DNA of 64,000 nucleotides from Pedobacter chinensis (GTDB taxonomy: Bacteria > Bacteroidota > Bacteroidia > Sphingobacteriales > Sphingobacteriaceae): positions 620,001 through 684,000 of the forward strand of contig NZ_QPKV01000004.1 of NCBI RefSeq assembly GCF_003339865.1. The letters run 5' to 3'. Made by a program: the position numbers and the translations under genes. The notes below the pieces were generated by a model, which saw only the letters and a program-made list of their open reading frames with translations, had not been told where the DNA came from and searched no databases. Below, piece by piece: positions 45,093-53,320 of the stretch (its first letter is position 1; each line of letters opens with the position of its first letter).

Positions 45093-45743
45093 ATGAAAGT
45101 AGCATTAATAGGTGCCTCAGGATTTGTAGGCAAAGCCATTTTAAAAGAGTTGGTAGATCGCGGTAACGAAGTAATTGCAATTGCCCGCGATATCAATAAA
45201 ATTGACAGTACAGATAATAAGGTGACCAAAGTTGCCGCTGATGTATCGGATACAGAGAAATTAGTAAATGCATTACAAGGTGCTGATTCAGTTGTAAGTG
45301 CATTTAACGCGGGTTGGACAAACCCAAATCTTTATGAGGATACCATAAAGGGTGCAGAGGCCATTCAAAAAGCAGTTAAATTATCAGGTGTTAAGCGTTA
45401 CATTTTTATTGGTGGTGCCGGTACTCTGCAAATTGATGGAAACCAATTGGTTGATGGTCCGGATTTCCCTGCTGAATTTAAGCCAGGTGCATCTGCTGTA
45501 AGAGATTATTTCAATACTTTAAAACAGGAAACAGAATTAGACTGGCTATTTTTTAGTCCTGCAATTGAAATGCATCAAGGCATAACCATTGGTCGTACGG
45601 GTAAATATCGTTTAGGTAAAACAAGCCCGGTTTTTAATGAAGAAGGACGTTCTGTTTTATCAGTAGAAGATTTAGCCATTGTAATTGCTGATGAATTGGA
45701 GAATAACGCACATCATCAGGAACAATTCACTGCGGCTTACTAA
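45093..45743 (+). CDS. NAD(P)-binding SDR-like reductase/epimerase (YwnB-like)
   Basis: 216 residues. It begins MKVALIGASGFVGKAILKEL (GxxGxxG Rossmann loop), then NEVIAIARD, VSDTEKLVNALQGADSVVSAF, VKRYIFIGGAGTLQ, LDWLFFSPAIEM and VEDLAIVIADELEN. This is the atypical SDR branch (NmrA/YwnB, flavin-reductase-like) without the YxxxK catalytic pair. Its substrate is unknown; relatives are quinone or flavin reductases induced by electrophile stress. 61 bp behind the Rrf2 gene with its own copy of the operator. Confidence 0.82.
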   Translation: MKVALIGASGFVGKAILKELVDRGNEVIAIARDINKIDSTDNKVTKVAADVSDTEKLVNALQGADSVVSAFNAGWTNPNLYEDTIKGAEAIQKAVKLSGVKRYIFIGGAGTLQIDGNQLVDGPDFPAEFKPGASAVRDYFNTLKQETELDWLFFSPAIEMHQGITIGRTGKYRLGKTSPVFNEEGRSVLSVEDLAIVIADELENNAHHQEQFTAAY

Positions 45744-45760
45744 ACAACAACGAAGTATGA

Positions 45761-45817
45761 TTTAAGAGGGGAAATTGAAAGTTGCGTATAAATACGTTAA
45801 CAATTTTCTCTCTTAAA
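45761..45817 (+). terminator. Terminator-like inverted repeat after the SDR gene
   Basis: 17-bp arms TTTAAGAGGGGAAATTG (45761-45777) and CAATTTTCTCTCTTAAA (45801-45817) pair with two mismatches that are G-T wobbles in RNA; TTTTTC follows. The loop is 23 nt. Confidence 0.55.
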
Positions 45818-45846
45818 TTTTTCTGGATTTTATTTATCTTCGTTGC

Positions 45847-46875
45847 ATGTATCGTCTTATTAAACCTCTATTTTTCAAATTTGACCCTGAAAACGTACAT
45901 TATTTTGTAGTTAAGCGGTTAAAATGGTTTAATGATAAATTTCCGCTTGGAAAAACCATCATTCGCAGCAGTTTCGATGTGCACATCAGAGGCTTGGAAC
46001 GCGAAGTTTTTGGCATTAAATTCAAAAATCCAGTTGGTTTGGCCGCAGGGTTTGATAAAAATGGAGAATATGTTGAAGCATTAAGCAATCTCGGTTTTGG
46101 TTTTATTGAAGTGGGAACGGTTACTCCAATGCCCCAGCCAGGAAACGATAAACCACGCATGTTTCGTTTGCCCAATGATGAAGCACTGATCAATAGAATG
46201 GGCTTTAATAATAAGGGTGTTGATGTGATGGCAGAGCGCTTACGTTTGTTAAAAGACAGACATCCTGATATTGTAGTGGGAGGGAATATCGGAAAAAATA
46301 AAGTTACACCAAATGAAGATGCCGTAAGCGATTACATTAAATGTTTTGACAGGCTTTTTGATGTGGTAGATTATTTTGTGGTTAATGTAAGCTCTCCAAA
46401 TACCCCAGGTTTACGTGAATTACAAGAAAAGGAACCATTAAAGAATATCTTAAATACGCTTCAACAGCGTAATCGTAAAAATGATATTTCCCGTCCGATT
46501 TTATTAAAAATAGCACCTGATTTAACTGATGCACAATTAGATGATATTATTGAAATTGTTGCTGAAACAGGAATTGCGGGGATCATTGCAACAAATACGA
46601 CCATTAGCAGAGAAAATTTAACGACCGACCAAACACTGGCGGCAGAAACAGGTGGTTTAAGCGGCAAACCCGTTAAAGAACGCTCAACTGAGGTAATCCG
46701 TTATCTTTCAGAAAAATCGAGTAAAGCTTTCCCTATTATTGGCGTTGGTGGAATTCATTCTGCGGAGGATGCTCAGGAAAAACTTAATGCAGGTGCAAGT
46801 TTAGTTCAATTGTACACCGGATTTATATATGAAGGTCCCGGTTTGATTAAAAGCATTTGTAAGGCATTGGTTTAG
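45847..46875 (+). CDS. pyrD: Dihydroorotate dehydrogenase, class 2
   Basis: 342 residues, class 2 length. The N-terminal amphipathic helix ([26 protein letters not shown]) anchors to the inner membrane and forms the quinone tunnel. FMN barrel: [74 protein letters not shown] (catalytic Ser), [35 protein letters not shown] and [13 protein letters not shown]. It oxidises dihydroorotate to orotate with quinone in pyrimidine synthesis. Confidence 0.96.
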   Translation: MYRLIKPLFFKFDPENVHYFVVKRLKWFNDKFPLGKTIIRSSFDVHIRGLEREVFGIKFKNPVGLAAGFDKNGEYVEALSNLGFGFIEVGTVTPMPQPGNDKPRMFRLPNDEALINRMGFNNKGVDVMAERLRLLKDRHPDIVVGGNIGKNKVTPNEDAVSDYIKCFDRLFDVVDYFVVNVSSPNTPGLRELQEKEPLKNILNTLQQRNRKNDISRPILLKIAPDLTDAQLDDIIEIVAETGIAGIIATNTTISRENLTTDQTLAAETGGLSGKPVKERSTEVIRYLSEKSSKAFPIIGVGGIHSAEDAQEKLNAGASLVQLYTGFIYEGPGLIKSICKALV

Positions 46876-46971
46876 CTTGAATATTTAGTCATTAATAATT
46901 GTGTTCCTGGTCAATTTGAATTTCGCGCAGTAGGTTTTTTTTCAAAAATTATCTTAAATTTCAAATAACCA

Positions 46972-47043
46972 TTACTGGAAAATCCTCATAATGTTGCCAT
47001 CAGGATTTGTTGCTACATATACTTTTAAATCCTGAGGCTTCAA
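46972..47043 (-). pseudogene. C-terminal fragment of a VOC-like gene
   Basis: On the minus strand the 24 codons ending at 46972 read LKPQDLKVYVATNPDGNIMRIFQ and stop, which resembles the terminal strand of a VOC protein (NPDGN before the last strand). Nothing convincing precedes it. Probably a remnant; weak evidence because of its length. Confidence 0.3.
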
Positions 47044-47106
47044 AAATTTCGTCATTGAATTCCGCATCTCTTTCTATTCTATGGCTTGAATTCGATGGTC
47101 GATTTG

Positions 47107-47382
47107 TTATTTGTTTTCTGATTCGTTTGATATCAGCCGAAAACTATCAGATACTTTATCTTTTGTCAAGCGCTGTAACAAAGGCTGCTCTAATCTAAAT
47201 TCCCTATATTCGTCTGGGCTCATAATGGGTATTCCTGATACTATTGGGTAAACTCGCTTACATTCTTTGCAGAGTAAAATCCCTTCTAAAATATTTTCCT
47301 GAATGTCCTTTGATATTACTGTTAATTTTAAATCTGCTTTGTCGAATGAACAGCAGAGTTTTTTAATGGTTTCTATTCTCAT
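47107..47382 (-). CDS. Trm112-like small zinc-ribbon protein
   Basis: 91 residues. Cys pairs are CC near residue 10 and CKEC near 38, followed by KRVYPIVSGIPIMSPDEYREF; the YPI-x-x-GIP-x-M strand is the Trm112/YcaR signature. In eukaryotes and archaea Trm112 is the activating partner of several SAM methyltransferases; bacterial forms are less understood. It is the last gene of an operon whose first gene is a SAM methyltransferase and which is preceded by a TPP riboswitch, so a methyltransferase-partner role is plausible. 1 bp behind the ThiE-like gene. Confidence 0.8.
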   Translation of the reverse strand: MRIETIKKLCCSFDKADLKLTVISKDIQENILEGILLCKECKRVYPIVSGIPIMSPDEYREFRLEQPLLQRLTKDKVSDSFRLISNESENK

Positions 47383-47383
47383 C

Positions 47384-48013
47384 TTAACTTGTTTTTATTT
47401 TTTGCTGATATTTTTTAAGCACTTCAACGGGATTGTCGGTATTCATTATTCCCGACACTACTGCGATGCCTGAATAATTCAGTTCGTTTAGCATTTCTAT
47501 ATTTTCATGTTTTATTCCTCCTGCCAGAAAAACAGGTAGTGAGGTGATTTTTTTTGCCTCTTTAACGGTGTTAAAATTTATTAATTCGCAACTGTTTGCT
47601 GTTGATGATGGAAACATAGAGCAAAATGAAATGTAATCAAGTCCGTTTTCGTTTGCCCATTTAATAATGGATAAGTCATTATTGCAAGTGATGCCTGTAA
47701 TAATTTCTTTGCCTAATTCATCTTTCAATTGACGGATATTATCCTGCACTTCATCAAAGTGAACGCCGTCTAAATTGGTGTCCTTTAATAATTCCCATCG
47801 GTTATTGATTAATACGGGAATGTTTTTAGGATGGCACAAATTCAATATTTCGTTTATGAATTCTACCAGGTTTTCATTGGGATTGAAGTTATCCCATATT
47901 TGTATCGCTGCTATTTCCTCGTGAACAATTTCCTTCAATTTGTTCAGTAATCTATCCCGATCCATGGATGGATCAACGATAAGATAAATGCCGTTCTGTA
48001 TTCTTTTTCTCAT
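47384..48013 (-). CDS. ThiE/TenI-like thiamine-phosphate synthase family protein
   Basis: 209 residues from the ATG (the two codons upstream begin with TTG). TIM-barrel elements: GIYLIVDPSMDRDRLLNKL, IAAIQIWDNFN (Gln of the ThiE IQlR strand), IPVLINNRWELLKDTNLDGVHFDE (ThiE I-x-NDR...GVH-x-Q), IITGITCNN, LDYISFCSMFPSSTANSCELINF (position of DYIxxGPxFPTxTK) and LPVFLAGGIKHENI. Some ThiE catalytic residues are altered (NNRW for NDR, no TK), so it may be a TenI-like isomerase or a changed specificity. ATGA overlap with the PurM-like gene; under the TPP riboswitch. Confidence 0.82.
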   Translation of the reverse strand: MRKRIQNGIYLIVDPSMDRDRLLNKLKEIVHEEIAAIQIWDNFNPNENLVEFINEILNLCHPKNIPVLINNRWELLKDTNLDGVHFDEVQDNIRQLKDELGKEIITGITCNNDLSIIKWANENGLDYISFCSMFPSSTANSCELINFNTVKEAKKITSLPVFLAGGIKHENIEMLNELNYSGIAVVSGIMNTDNPVEVLKKYQQKIKTS

Positions 48014-49065
48014 TTCCAACCTTTTTTTGATGCGCTGAAAAATGCAGCCCAGTATGGGTCTTCCTCTGTATATCTCAAATCAGTTTTCTTCTCGTTTTCA
48101 ATAAGCGTTATCCCATCTTTCTTTTCGCATAATTCGCCAACTTCTACACAGGGGATATTTCTTTTAGCCAAACGGGCAATTACCTCATCAGATGCTTCCT
48201 TTTTACAGGTAATGATCATGGAGCCTGCACCGATGCAATATCTTGGGTCTATGGAAAAAATGTTACAAATTTCTGCCTGAACTTCTGCAATGGGTAATTT
48301 ATTGTTGTAGATAACAGCACCGTTTCCCGAAGCAACGGCCAATTCATAGATAGCTCCCAATACTCCACCTTCGGTTACATCGTGCATGGCGGTAACATTT
48401 AAATGATCATTGTTTTCGCCCACAGCAGTTAAAGCATCTTGCAAAGAGGATGTATGATAAAATGAATTGCATGCGTGCTGGTATATTTCCATTCCTGCTT
48501 TATTCTTTACCGTGCTTGGAAAACTCATCGCAAGAATTGCCGATGATGATAACGCACAGGTTTTGGTTACCAAAATCGCATTTCCTGATTCTGCTGATTT
48601 TGATACCAGTATTTTATTTTTAGGTGCAACTGTAATAAAAGTTCCGCCTCCGGCAATTGTAGAGTGCTGACCTTCAATAAAGCCTGTGTGCCCTCCGGTA
48701 ATGGCAATTTTTATTTCTGAGCAAAATTTATGAATGTATTCCCAATATATTTTGAAGTCGCTTTTTGAAAATGAGGAAGGAAGATTTAATACAAACTGAC
48801 CATACATTGGAGCATGCCCTGTTGTTGCCATGTCATTTGCCATGAGATGAACAGACAACCATGCCGATTCCTGCAAACCAAGCGAAGGGATTAGCGATAA
48901 CGGGTCGCTGGTTAATGCCAAAGCCATGCCGCCTGGTAAATCAATAACAGAAACATCTACACCAAACTGTGCCCCCTCAATTACTTCTTCACGTTGATGG
49001 CCGCATTTGTTATAGATGAGTTGTTCAAATAAATGATGCTCTATTTTGCCAAGTTTTTCGCTCAT
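48010..49065 (-). CDS. AIR-synthase-related (PurM/HypE/ThiL fold) ATP-binding enzyme
   Basis: 351 residues from MSEKLGK (ATG in the TAATG overlap with the methyltransferase stop). PurM-superfamily features: FGVDVSVIDLPGGMALALTSDPLSLIP (metal Asp region), SVHLMANDMATTGHAPMYGQFVLNLP (N-D-x-A-xx-G), IAITGGHTGFIEG, GNAILVTKTCALSSSAILAM, and AMHDVTEGGVLGAIYELA (C-domain DxTxGG). Relatives phosphorylate or dehydrate carbonyls and amides: AIR synthase, HypE, SelD, and thiamine-phosphate kinase ThiL. In a TPP-controlled operon next to a ThiE-like gene, a ThiL-like kinase or an AIR-handling step is the first guess, but it is not orthodox ThiL. Confidence 0.82.
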   Translation of the reverse strand: MSEKLGKIEHHLFEQLIYNKCGHQREEVIEGAQFGVDVSVIDLPGGMALALTSDPLSLIPSLGLQESAWLSVHLMANDMATTGHAPMYGQFVLNLPSSFSKSDFKIYWEYIHKFCSEIKIAITGGHTGFIEGQHSTIAGGGTFITVAPKNKILVSKSAESGNAILVTKTCALSSSAILAMSFPSTVKNKAGMEIYQHACNSFYHTSSLQDALTAVGENNDHLNVTAMHDVTEGGVLGAIYELAVASGNGAVIYNNKLPIAEVQAEICNIFSIDPRYCIGAGSMIITCKKEASDEVIARLAKRNIPCVEVGELCEKKDGITLIENEKKTDLRYTEEDPYWAAFFSASKKGWK

Positions 49066-49787
49066 TAGTCTACATCTTTTAGTTGTATATACAAGCCGAA
49101 AAAATCGCCAAATGGTAGTTTCCATTGTTGAACAGGGAACCACTTTGGAAGTCCGGTGCAGGTCCAGTGAATAGAATATTCCCGTCCTTCAAGTGCTTCA
49201 TGGATAATGTCTGTCAGTTTTTGTGGCGAGTAAAAAGTTGCTGTTATGTAAAAAGGATTCTTCCCAAATAATTGTTGAACTCTTCTTCTTAATACTTTGG
49301 TAGAGTAACGGTTCATCATTCCCATTGCTATACCGTATTTGCCTACGCGTGCTGCTTCCCGGATAACTTTTACAGGGTCTTTGTAATATTCAAAAGTGGT
49401 AATGAAAGCAAGTGCATCAAAACTGTGGTTTTTGAAAGGCATGTGATGCGAATCTGCCATTACCAAATCGCCTTCAAAAAGGTGTTTTGCTTGCGATAAC
49501 ATAAGGGGAGAAATGTCTCCTCCGGTTGCTTCAATACCTATTTTCTTCCACCACCTTGTAAAACGTGCCGTTCCGCAACCAAATTCTAATAATGTTTTGA
49601 CCCGTTTATCATTAGAAACAAGCTGTTCCATGATTTTTTTTTGCCAGATTTCGGCACGTTTATACCTTCCTTCATACCATTGCTCATAGGTATCGGTATG
49701 TTCACGATTGAAAAACCATTCCGGTCTTCCTTGCCAGTTTTGCTGACCTTGCGGTATTAAGTCAGTTGAAAATTTTTCTAAATCCAT
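49065..49787 (-). CDS. Class I SAM-dependent methyltransferase in a TPP-controlled operon
   Basis: 240 residues from MDLEKF; the longer in-frame extension runs through the TPP riboswitch and is not real. Rossmann methyltransferase motifs: motif I LLEFGCGTARFTRWWKK, motif II IEATGGDISPLMLSQAKHL, then GDLVMADSHHMPFKNHSFDALAFITTFEYYKDPVKVIREAARV (motifs III-IV) and YYSPQKLTDIIHEAL. The acceptor is unknown. It is the first gene after the riboswitch, overlaps the PurM-like gene, and a Trm112-like gene closes the operon, which suggests a methyltransferase-Trm112 pair acting on a thiamine-related compound or on an RNA or protein. Confidence 0.82.
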   Translation of the reverse strand: MDLEKFSTDLIPQGQQNWQGRPEWFFNREHTDTYEQWYEGRYKRAEIWQKKIMEQLVSNDKRVKTLLEFGCGTARFTRWWKKIGIEATGGDISPLMLSQAKHLFEGDLVMADSHHMPFKNHSFDALAFITTFEYYKDPVKVIREAARVGKYGIAMGMMNRYSTKVLRRRVQQLFGKNPFYITATFYSPQKLTDIIHEALEGREYSIHWTCTGLPKWFPVQQWKLPFGDFFGLYIQLKDVD

Positions 49788-49864
49788 TTCTGTTATTTTA
49801 TTTAACAAAAACCCCATCCCCGGAAAAACCAACAGATGGAATTTGAAATAGATTTTTTCAACTT

Positions 49865-49933
49865 GCATCCCTACGTTGGCATTATCCAAATCAGGTATCG
49901 GGTATAATCTCAGCCATAAATGGCACCCCGTGC
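49865..49933 (-). promoter_or_regulatory. TPP riboswitch (THI element)
   Basis: The minus strand reads the canonical THI-box in order: GCACGGGGTGCC (49922-49933), GGCTGAGA (49908-49915), ATACCC (about 49900), ACCTGATTTGGATAATGCC (49878-49896, consensus ACCTGATCTGGATAATGCC) and GTAGGGATGC (49865-49874), where GCA and TGC close P1. P3 is short (GCCATTTATGGC). About 78 bp separate it from the methyltransferase ATG at 49787. A possible terminator stem (CCATC / GATGG followed by GGTTTTTG, 49806-49839) lies between, so TPP would switch the operon off by premature termination. Confidence 0.95.
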
Positions 49934-49952
49934 TTTTGTACCGGTAAATATA

Positions 49953-49967
49953 CACAAATCATTTGTG
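49953..49967. promoter_or_regulatory. Palindrome upstream of the TPP riboswitch
   Basis: CACAAAT-C-ATTTGTG, perfect 7-bp arms, directly upstream of the expected promoter (TATATTTA near 49943-49950 on the minus strand resembles TANNTTTG). It could be a regulator site or part of the promoter's -33 TTTG element. Confidence 0.35.
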
Positions 49968-50063
49968 CGTTGGCAAATAAATAAAATACGGAATCTGGTT
50001 GTTTCAGAAATAAAAGCAAGGCAGGCTGTGTGAAAAAGTTAACAATTGAGTTGTTATTAAGCC

Positions 50064-50465
50064 TTAAAAAGCACTGTTGCCTTTTTGTTTGTAATGCTTG
50101 TCAATATAGTTTATTGCTTGTTCCTGTGTCAGTATTGCAAGGTCTTTATAACGATTATGAACATCAATAATTTCATCTAAAGCTTGTAAAACAAGCTCTT
50201 TGTTATCCCACGATTTAAGCTGTTCAACAACAGTTGCAAGACAGCCTTTTTTATATGCAATTTGACCTAAAACGTGAACTAAAGTGTTTTTAACTCTTAT
50301 TGTCTTGTCAAATTGAAGTTCTTTGAGCAATGGTAAAATATCCTGTGGATGTGTTCGTCCGCGAAGTTCAATGCCGTGACAAATTTCTCTGCGAACTTCC
50401 TTGTCTGTGTGATGCAAATATTTTTTCGCCCATTTCAAAATAGGTTTAGGATTTTTCTCTCCCAT
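50064..50465 (-). CDS. HEAT-repeat protein, probably 5'-truncated
   Basis: 133 residues of paired amphipathic helices: LKWAKKYLHHTDKEVRREICHGIELRGRTHPQDILPLLKELQFDKTIRVKNTLVHVLGQIAYKKG. This is a HEAT / DNA-alkylation-repeat-like array. The 15 codons upstream of the ATG are in frame and protein-like (NHSVRNAVVGSIKK, another HEAT helix) but are cut off by a TGA at 50511-50513. The gene has therefore probably lost its N-terminal half, and the ATG here may be a fortuitous start. It is the leftmost gene of the second accessory block. Confidence 0.6.
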   Translation of the reverse strand: MGEKNPKPILKWAKKYLHHTDKEVRREICHGIELRGRTHPQDILPLLKELQFDKTIRVKNTLVHVLGQIAYKKGCLATVVEQLKSWDNKELVLQALDEIIDVHNRYKDLAILTQEQAINYIDKHYKQKGNSAF

Positions 50466-50513
50466 TTTTTTAATTGAACCAACAACCGCATTTCTAACTG
50501 AATGGTTTGTTCA

Positions 50514-50757
50514 AGTGTAAGTTTTAATCTCGTTTCCAATACAAGAGTAAAAACGCCAAAAATTTACTCTCGTTCAAAAGATAAAGTAAAATTTACCCTC
50601 GTTCTCATCATCTCTTTTGATGTCAGAAAGTTGGGTGTAGAACTCGCCTTTTTTGTTGTTCTTCGATTTTGCCGCAATTGTTTTCCGATTTACGACAACA
50701 AGTTAAACGGCTCGTTTTTGTCTGTGTTTTGATTTAGTTCGGACGTTCGTTAGCCTT
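50514..50757. other. No recognisable gene
   Basis: Stops in all frames on both strands. It ends in TTCGTTAGCCTTGTTGCC, which leads into attC-like site H and is similar to the flank of site A. Probably the decayed 5' part of the HEAT cassette. Confidence 0.4.
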
Positions 50758-50893
50758 GTTGCCAACGTTTCGGGCTTTGCATTCGGGCGGGCTTTTTTGC
50801 ACTAACCTTGGTACGGAGACCGAATTTAAATTTAGCTCAAATGTTCATACGAAGCAGGTCAGTCCGCGAGACGTGAAACCCATATTACAGGCA
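50758..50893 (-). repeat. attC-like site H, 3' of the DHFR-like gene
   Basis: 136 bp from TTGCCAACGTTTCGGGCTTT (AAC 50764-50766) to CCCATATTACAGGC. Start and inner arm (GCATTCGGGCGGGC) match sites A, D and G of the left block, 43 kb away; the centre is different. The end box has ATT instead of GTT. It starts 16 bp behind the stop of the DHFR-like gene. Confidence 0.6.
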
Positions 50894-50908
50894 GTATTTC
50901 ATTCGATG

Positions 50909-51466
50909 TTACTTTACTATTCCGTAGCACAGTTCAACCATTCCATTTTTGTAGGCTGTCGTGTCTTTCAGATGTAATGCCTGATCTTGTCCTATTTGGT
51001 CAAAAAATAACAGCCCATCGCCTAAAATAATTGGCAAAATGCTTACCCTTATCTCGTCTGCCAATTTTAGGCGAATAAAGTTTTTGGTAAGCATAGAACC
51101 GCCTACTACCCATACATTTTTATAATCCGGTTTCAGTCGTTCGTTTACAAGTTTGTTCAGGTCGCCCGAATAAAACTCAATGTTCTGTCTGTCAACCGGC
51201 AGATTTCTGTTAGTGACCACAATTGTTGGCTTGTCACCATAAGCCCAACCATAAGATTTTGAAAGTTCAAAAGCGTGTTCATAGGTACGTGAACCCATTA
51301 CATAGCAATCTATTGTTTTAAGAAATTCTTCGGGATCTTGTCCAACAACTCCTTTATCATAGTTGTCTGAGGTGTCAAACCACGAAACGCTGTTGTCTTT
51401 TTTGGCAATAATTCCGTCAAGACTTGAAACCATGTGTATTGTTACCGTAAATTTGTCTGTTGCCAT
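50909..51466 (-). CDS. Dihydrofolate-reductase-like / RibD C-terminal domain protein
   Basis: 185 residues. VTIHMVSSLDGIIAKKDNSVSWFDT at the N-terminus, DCYVMGSRTYEHAFEL, KPTIVVTNRNLP, NVWVVGGSMLTKNFIRLKLADEIRVSILPIILGDGLLFF: the DHFR/RibD reductase fold with its NADPH-binding GG loop. Such YyaP-like proteins are not true DHFR; the substrate is unknown. Frequent as a gene cassette. Followed by attC-like site H. Confidence 0.85.
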   Translation of the reverse strand: MATDKFTVTIHMVSSLDGIIAKKDNSVSWFDTSDNYDKGVVGQDPEEFLKTIDCYVMGSRTYEHAFELSKSYGWAYGDKPTIVVTNRNLPVDRQNIEFYSGDLNKLVNERLKPDYKNVWVVGGSMLTKNFIRLKLADEIRVSILPIILGDGLLFFDQIGQDQALHLKDTTAYKNGMVELCYGIVK

Positions 51467-51542
51467 TTCATTTCTCCCATTTTCTTATTGAGCAATGACA
51501 CAAATTGCAATTAAAGGCAAAGTGTTCACTAAAAGTTAATTG

Positions 51543-51947
51543 TTATAAATTGGGGTGCCCGAAAAACAAGATATACCCGTCAGCATCCTCTATTTCAAAG
51601 CCTCGCAAATTATCGCTATTGTCGCGTACAGGCTTGCTAAATGTTACACCATTTGAGCGATATTCTTCAAACAAAGTGTCTGGTTCAGCAGCAGAAATAT
51701 AAGCATCTGTGGGTGCCCATTCGTGTCGGGTACGATTAGGAATAGGTTTTATTTCAGGAGCAACGGCCTTAAGCATAATAGAAATATTGTCCCGACCCAC
51801 AATAGCCCAATAAGGATTTTCGTCAGGACCAATATATGTGATCTGAAAACCAAGTTGATCAACATAGAATGAAACCGAAATTTTCAAATCTGCAATAATA
51901 AAACAAGGCATTATACAGGTAAGATTTGTCATGGTCAAATTTTGCAT
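51543..51947 (-). CDS. VOC superfamily protein
   Basis: 134 residues. CIMPCFIIADLKISVSFYVDQLGFQITYIGP opens module 1, with NISIMLKAVAPE; EWAPTDAYISAAEPDTLFEEYRSNGVTFSKPVRDNSDNLRGFEIEDADGYILFFGHP forms module 2 with the DADG turn. Module 2 ends FFGHP rather than the usual F-x-E, so the metal site may differ. Another VOC gene on the minus strand in an attC-bearing block; its own 3' flank (51467-51542) shows no clear attC-like site. Confidence 0.8.
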   Translation of the reverse strand: MQNLTMTNLTCIMPCFIIADLKISVSFYVDQLGFQITYIGPDENPYWAIVGRDNISIMLKAVAPEIKPIPNRTRHEWAPTDAYISAAEPDTLFEEYRSNGVTFSKPVRDNSDNLRGFEIEDADGYILFFGHPNL

Positions 51948-51970
51948 TTAAGAACTGCCCAATCGCATTG

Positions 51971-52105
51971 CAGGTAACGGTTCAGCACTTGGCGACATGG
52001 GGGTCTTTCAACACTAAATTACTTAAAATTCCTAAACTTTATTAAGCACTAAAAATTCAAAAGAAGCATTTTAGCTATCATATCGCCAAACCGATGTTGA
52101 TGGCT
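51971..52105 (-). repeat. attC-like site I
   Basis: 135 bp from CAGGTAACGGTTCAGC (AAC 51976-51978) to CCGATGTTGATGGC (GTT 52096-52098). Outer arms CTTGGCGACATGG and CATATCGCCAAACCG are partly complementary (TTGGCGA / TCGCCAA). The gene it once served is probably the remnant at 52131-52223. Confidence 0.5.
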
Positions 52106-52130
52106 GGCATACTTTTGTTGTTAAGTTTGA

Positions 52131-52223
52131 TCAAAAAAATGAACTTTTTAATGCTTGTTTAAACTTGTCTGAATTTCCGTTGTCCACCTTGTCCTGGAAA
52201 CGTACTGCTTTGGTCAAATACAT
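52131..52223 (-). pseudogene. Remnant ORF of unknown origin between attC-like site I and pirin
   Basis: A 30-codon minus-strand ORF (MYLTKAVRFQDKVDNGNSDK start) remains open about 16 codons further upstream without a start. It looks like the 3' end of a lost gene. The rest of 52106-52382 shows nothing else. Confidence 0.25.
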
Positions 52224-52382
52224 TCTTAATTCTTGTTTTAAGAAATGAAATATGGTAAACGGTTGCTTACCCCTGTGCGGTTACTTTCTTTCTTTTCGTC
52301 GTATCAAAGTTCATGTTGTCAACGAGGAAAAAAACAAAAGAAGAAAGGTGTCTTTATATAAATCACACTTTTTGATTGCTCA

Positions 52383-53216
52383 TCATTCATTTTCATAAGG
52401 TTCTAATTGTCCCATTTCTCCCCGAGAATATCTACGCTGCATTTCTTCCATTTGTTCGGATGTAGTAGCTACAAATGGTCCACCATAAACTATTGGTTCA
52501 TGATGTGGGTTGCCAGTTCCAAGCATAAATTGCAAACCTTCCTGGCCGGCTTTTATCGTAATATTATCTCCATCCAATGAATAATTAATCATTGTTTTGG
52601 GCAATATTTTTTCACTTTCCGTCGTACCGCCACCTTCCATGCCATATACAAAAGCCATCTGTTTAGTAGCTATGGTAATGCTTTTGTGTGGTTTCAGATA
52701 AATATGCAGAAGGTCAACATCTGTTACCATTTTATGCATGGTGCTTTTACCACCATAAGCGCCATGAACTATTCTTATCAAAGCATTTTCTGATTCTACT
52801 TCCGGAACATCCTTCGCATCTACATGAATTGACCGGGGTGTTACAAAACGATTTTTGCCAGAGTGATTAAACCAAATTTGAAAACCGCTTGTTACTACAC
52901 CATCTTCTTTGGGAAATTCATCATGGTGCATTCCGCTTCCTGCTTGCATGATATGCAAACCTCCTGGTTCAATAAAACTTAAGCCACTTAAATTATCTCT
53001 GTTTATAAAACTTTCCTTACTATCAGGTCGCATATAGGTCATTACCGAAACACCAGCATGTGGATGAGGACCAAATACAGGTAGTGACATCCGAAATTCT
53101 GAAAAGAGTAAAAATGGTTCAATAGGAAATTCTCTTGCAAAGAAGCCCGCACCTTTAAGTCCTTTTGCAATGGGGTTAAATGCTGAATCCGTTTTTTTTA
53201 TTACTTTTTTGTTCAT
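52383..53216 (-). CDS. Pirin family protein (bicupin)
   Basis: 277 residues. The N-terminal cupin has FGPHPHAGVSVMTYMRPDSKESFINRDNLSG (pirin H-x-H metal motif; relatives have PHPHRG) and LHIMQAGSGMHHDEFPKEDGVVTSGFQIWFNHS with His and Glu ligands. The C-terminal cupin has LLHIYLKPHKSITIATK and LQFMLGTGNPHHEPIVYGGPFV. Pirins are Fe-containing; some have quercetinase activity. It is grouped with DoxX and opposite an HxlR regulator, the usual redox or electrophile-response arrangement. Confidence 0.88.
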   Translation of the reverse strand: MNKKVIKKTDSAFNPIAKGLKGAGFFAREFPIEPFLLFSEFRMSLPVFGPHPHAGVSVMTYMRPDSKESFINRDNLSGLSFIEPGGLHIMQAGSGMHHDEFPKEDGVVTSGFQIWFNHSGKNRFVTPRSIHVDAKDVPEVESENALIRIVHGAYGGKSTMHKMVTDVDLLHIYLKPHKSITIATKQMAFVYGMEGGGTTESEKILPKTMINYSLDGDNITIKAGQEGLQFMLGTGNPHHEPIVYGGPFVATTSEQMEEMQRRYSRGEMGQLEPYENE

Positions 53217-53320
53217 TGAAATAATTGTTTTGCGAAAATAAATTTGGGTAAACCAAATACTGATATTGTACTCAAAAAGAGTAGGCGCAGGAAACTTCTC
53301 AGAGAATTATTTTCCATCAT

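Noticed and set aside
49788..49955. Upstream extension of the methyltransferase ORF (56 codons)
   Set aside because: The extension is the open reading of the TPP riboswitch; the methyltransferase fold begins after MDLEKF.
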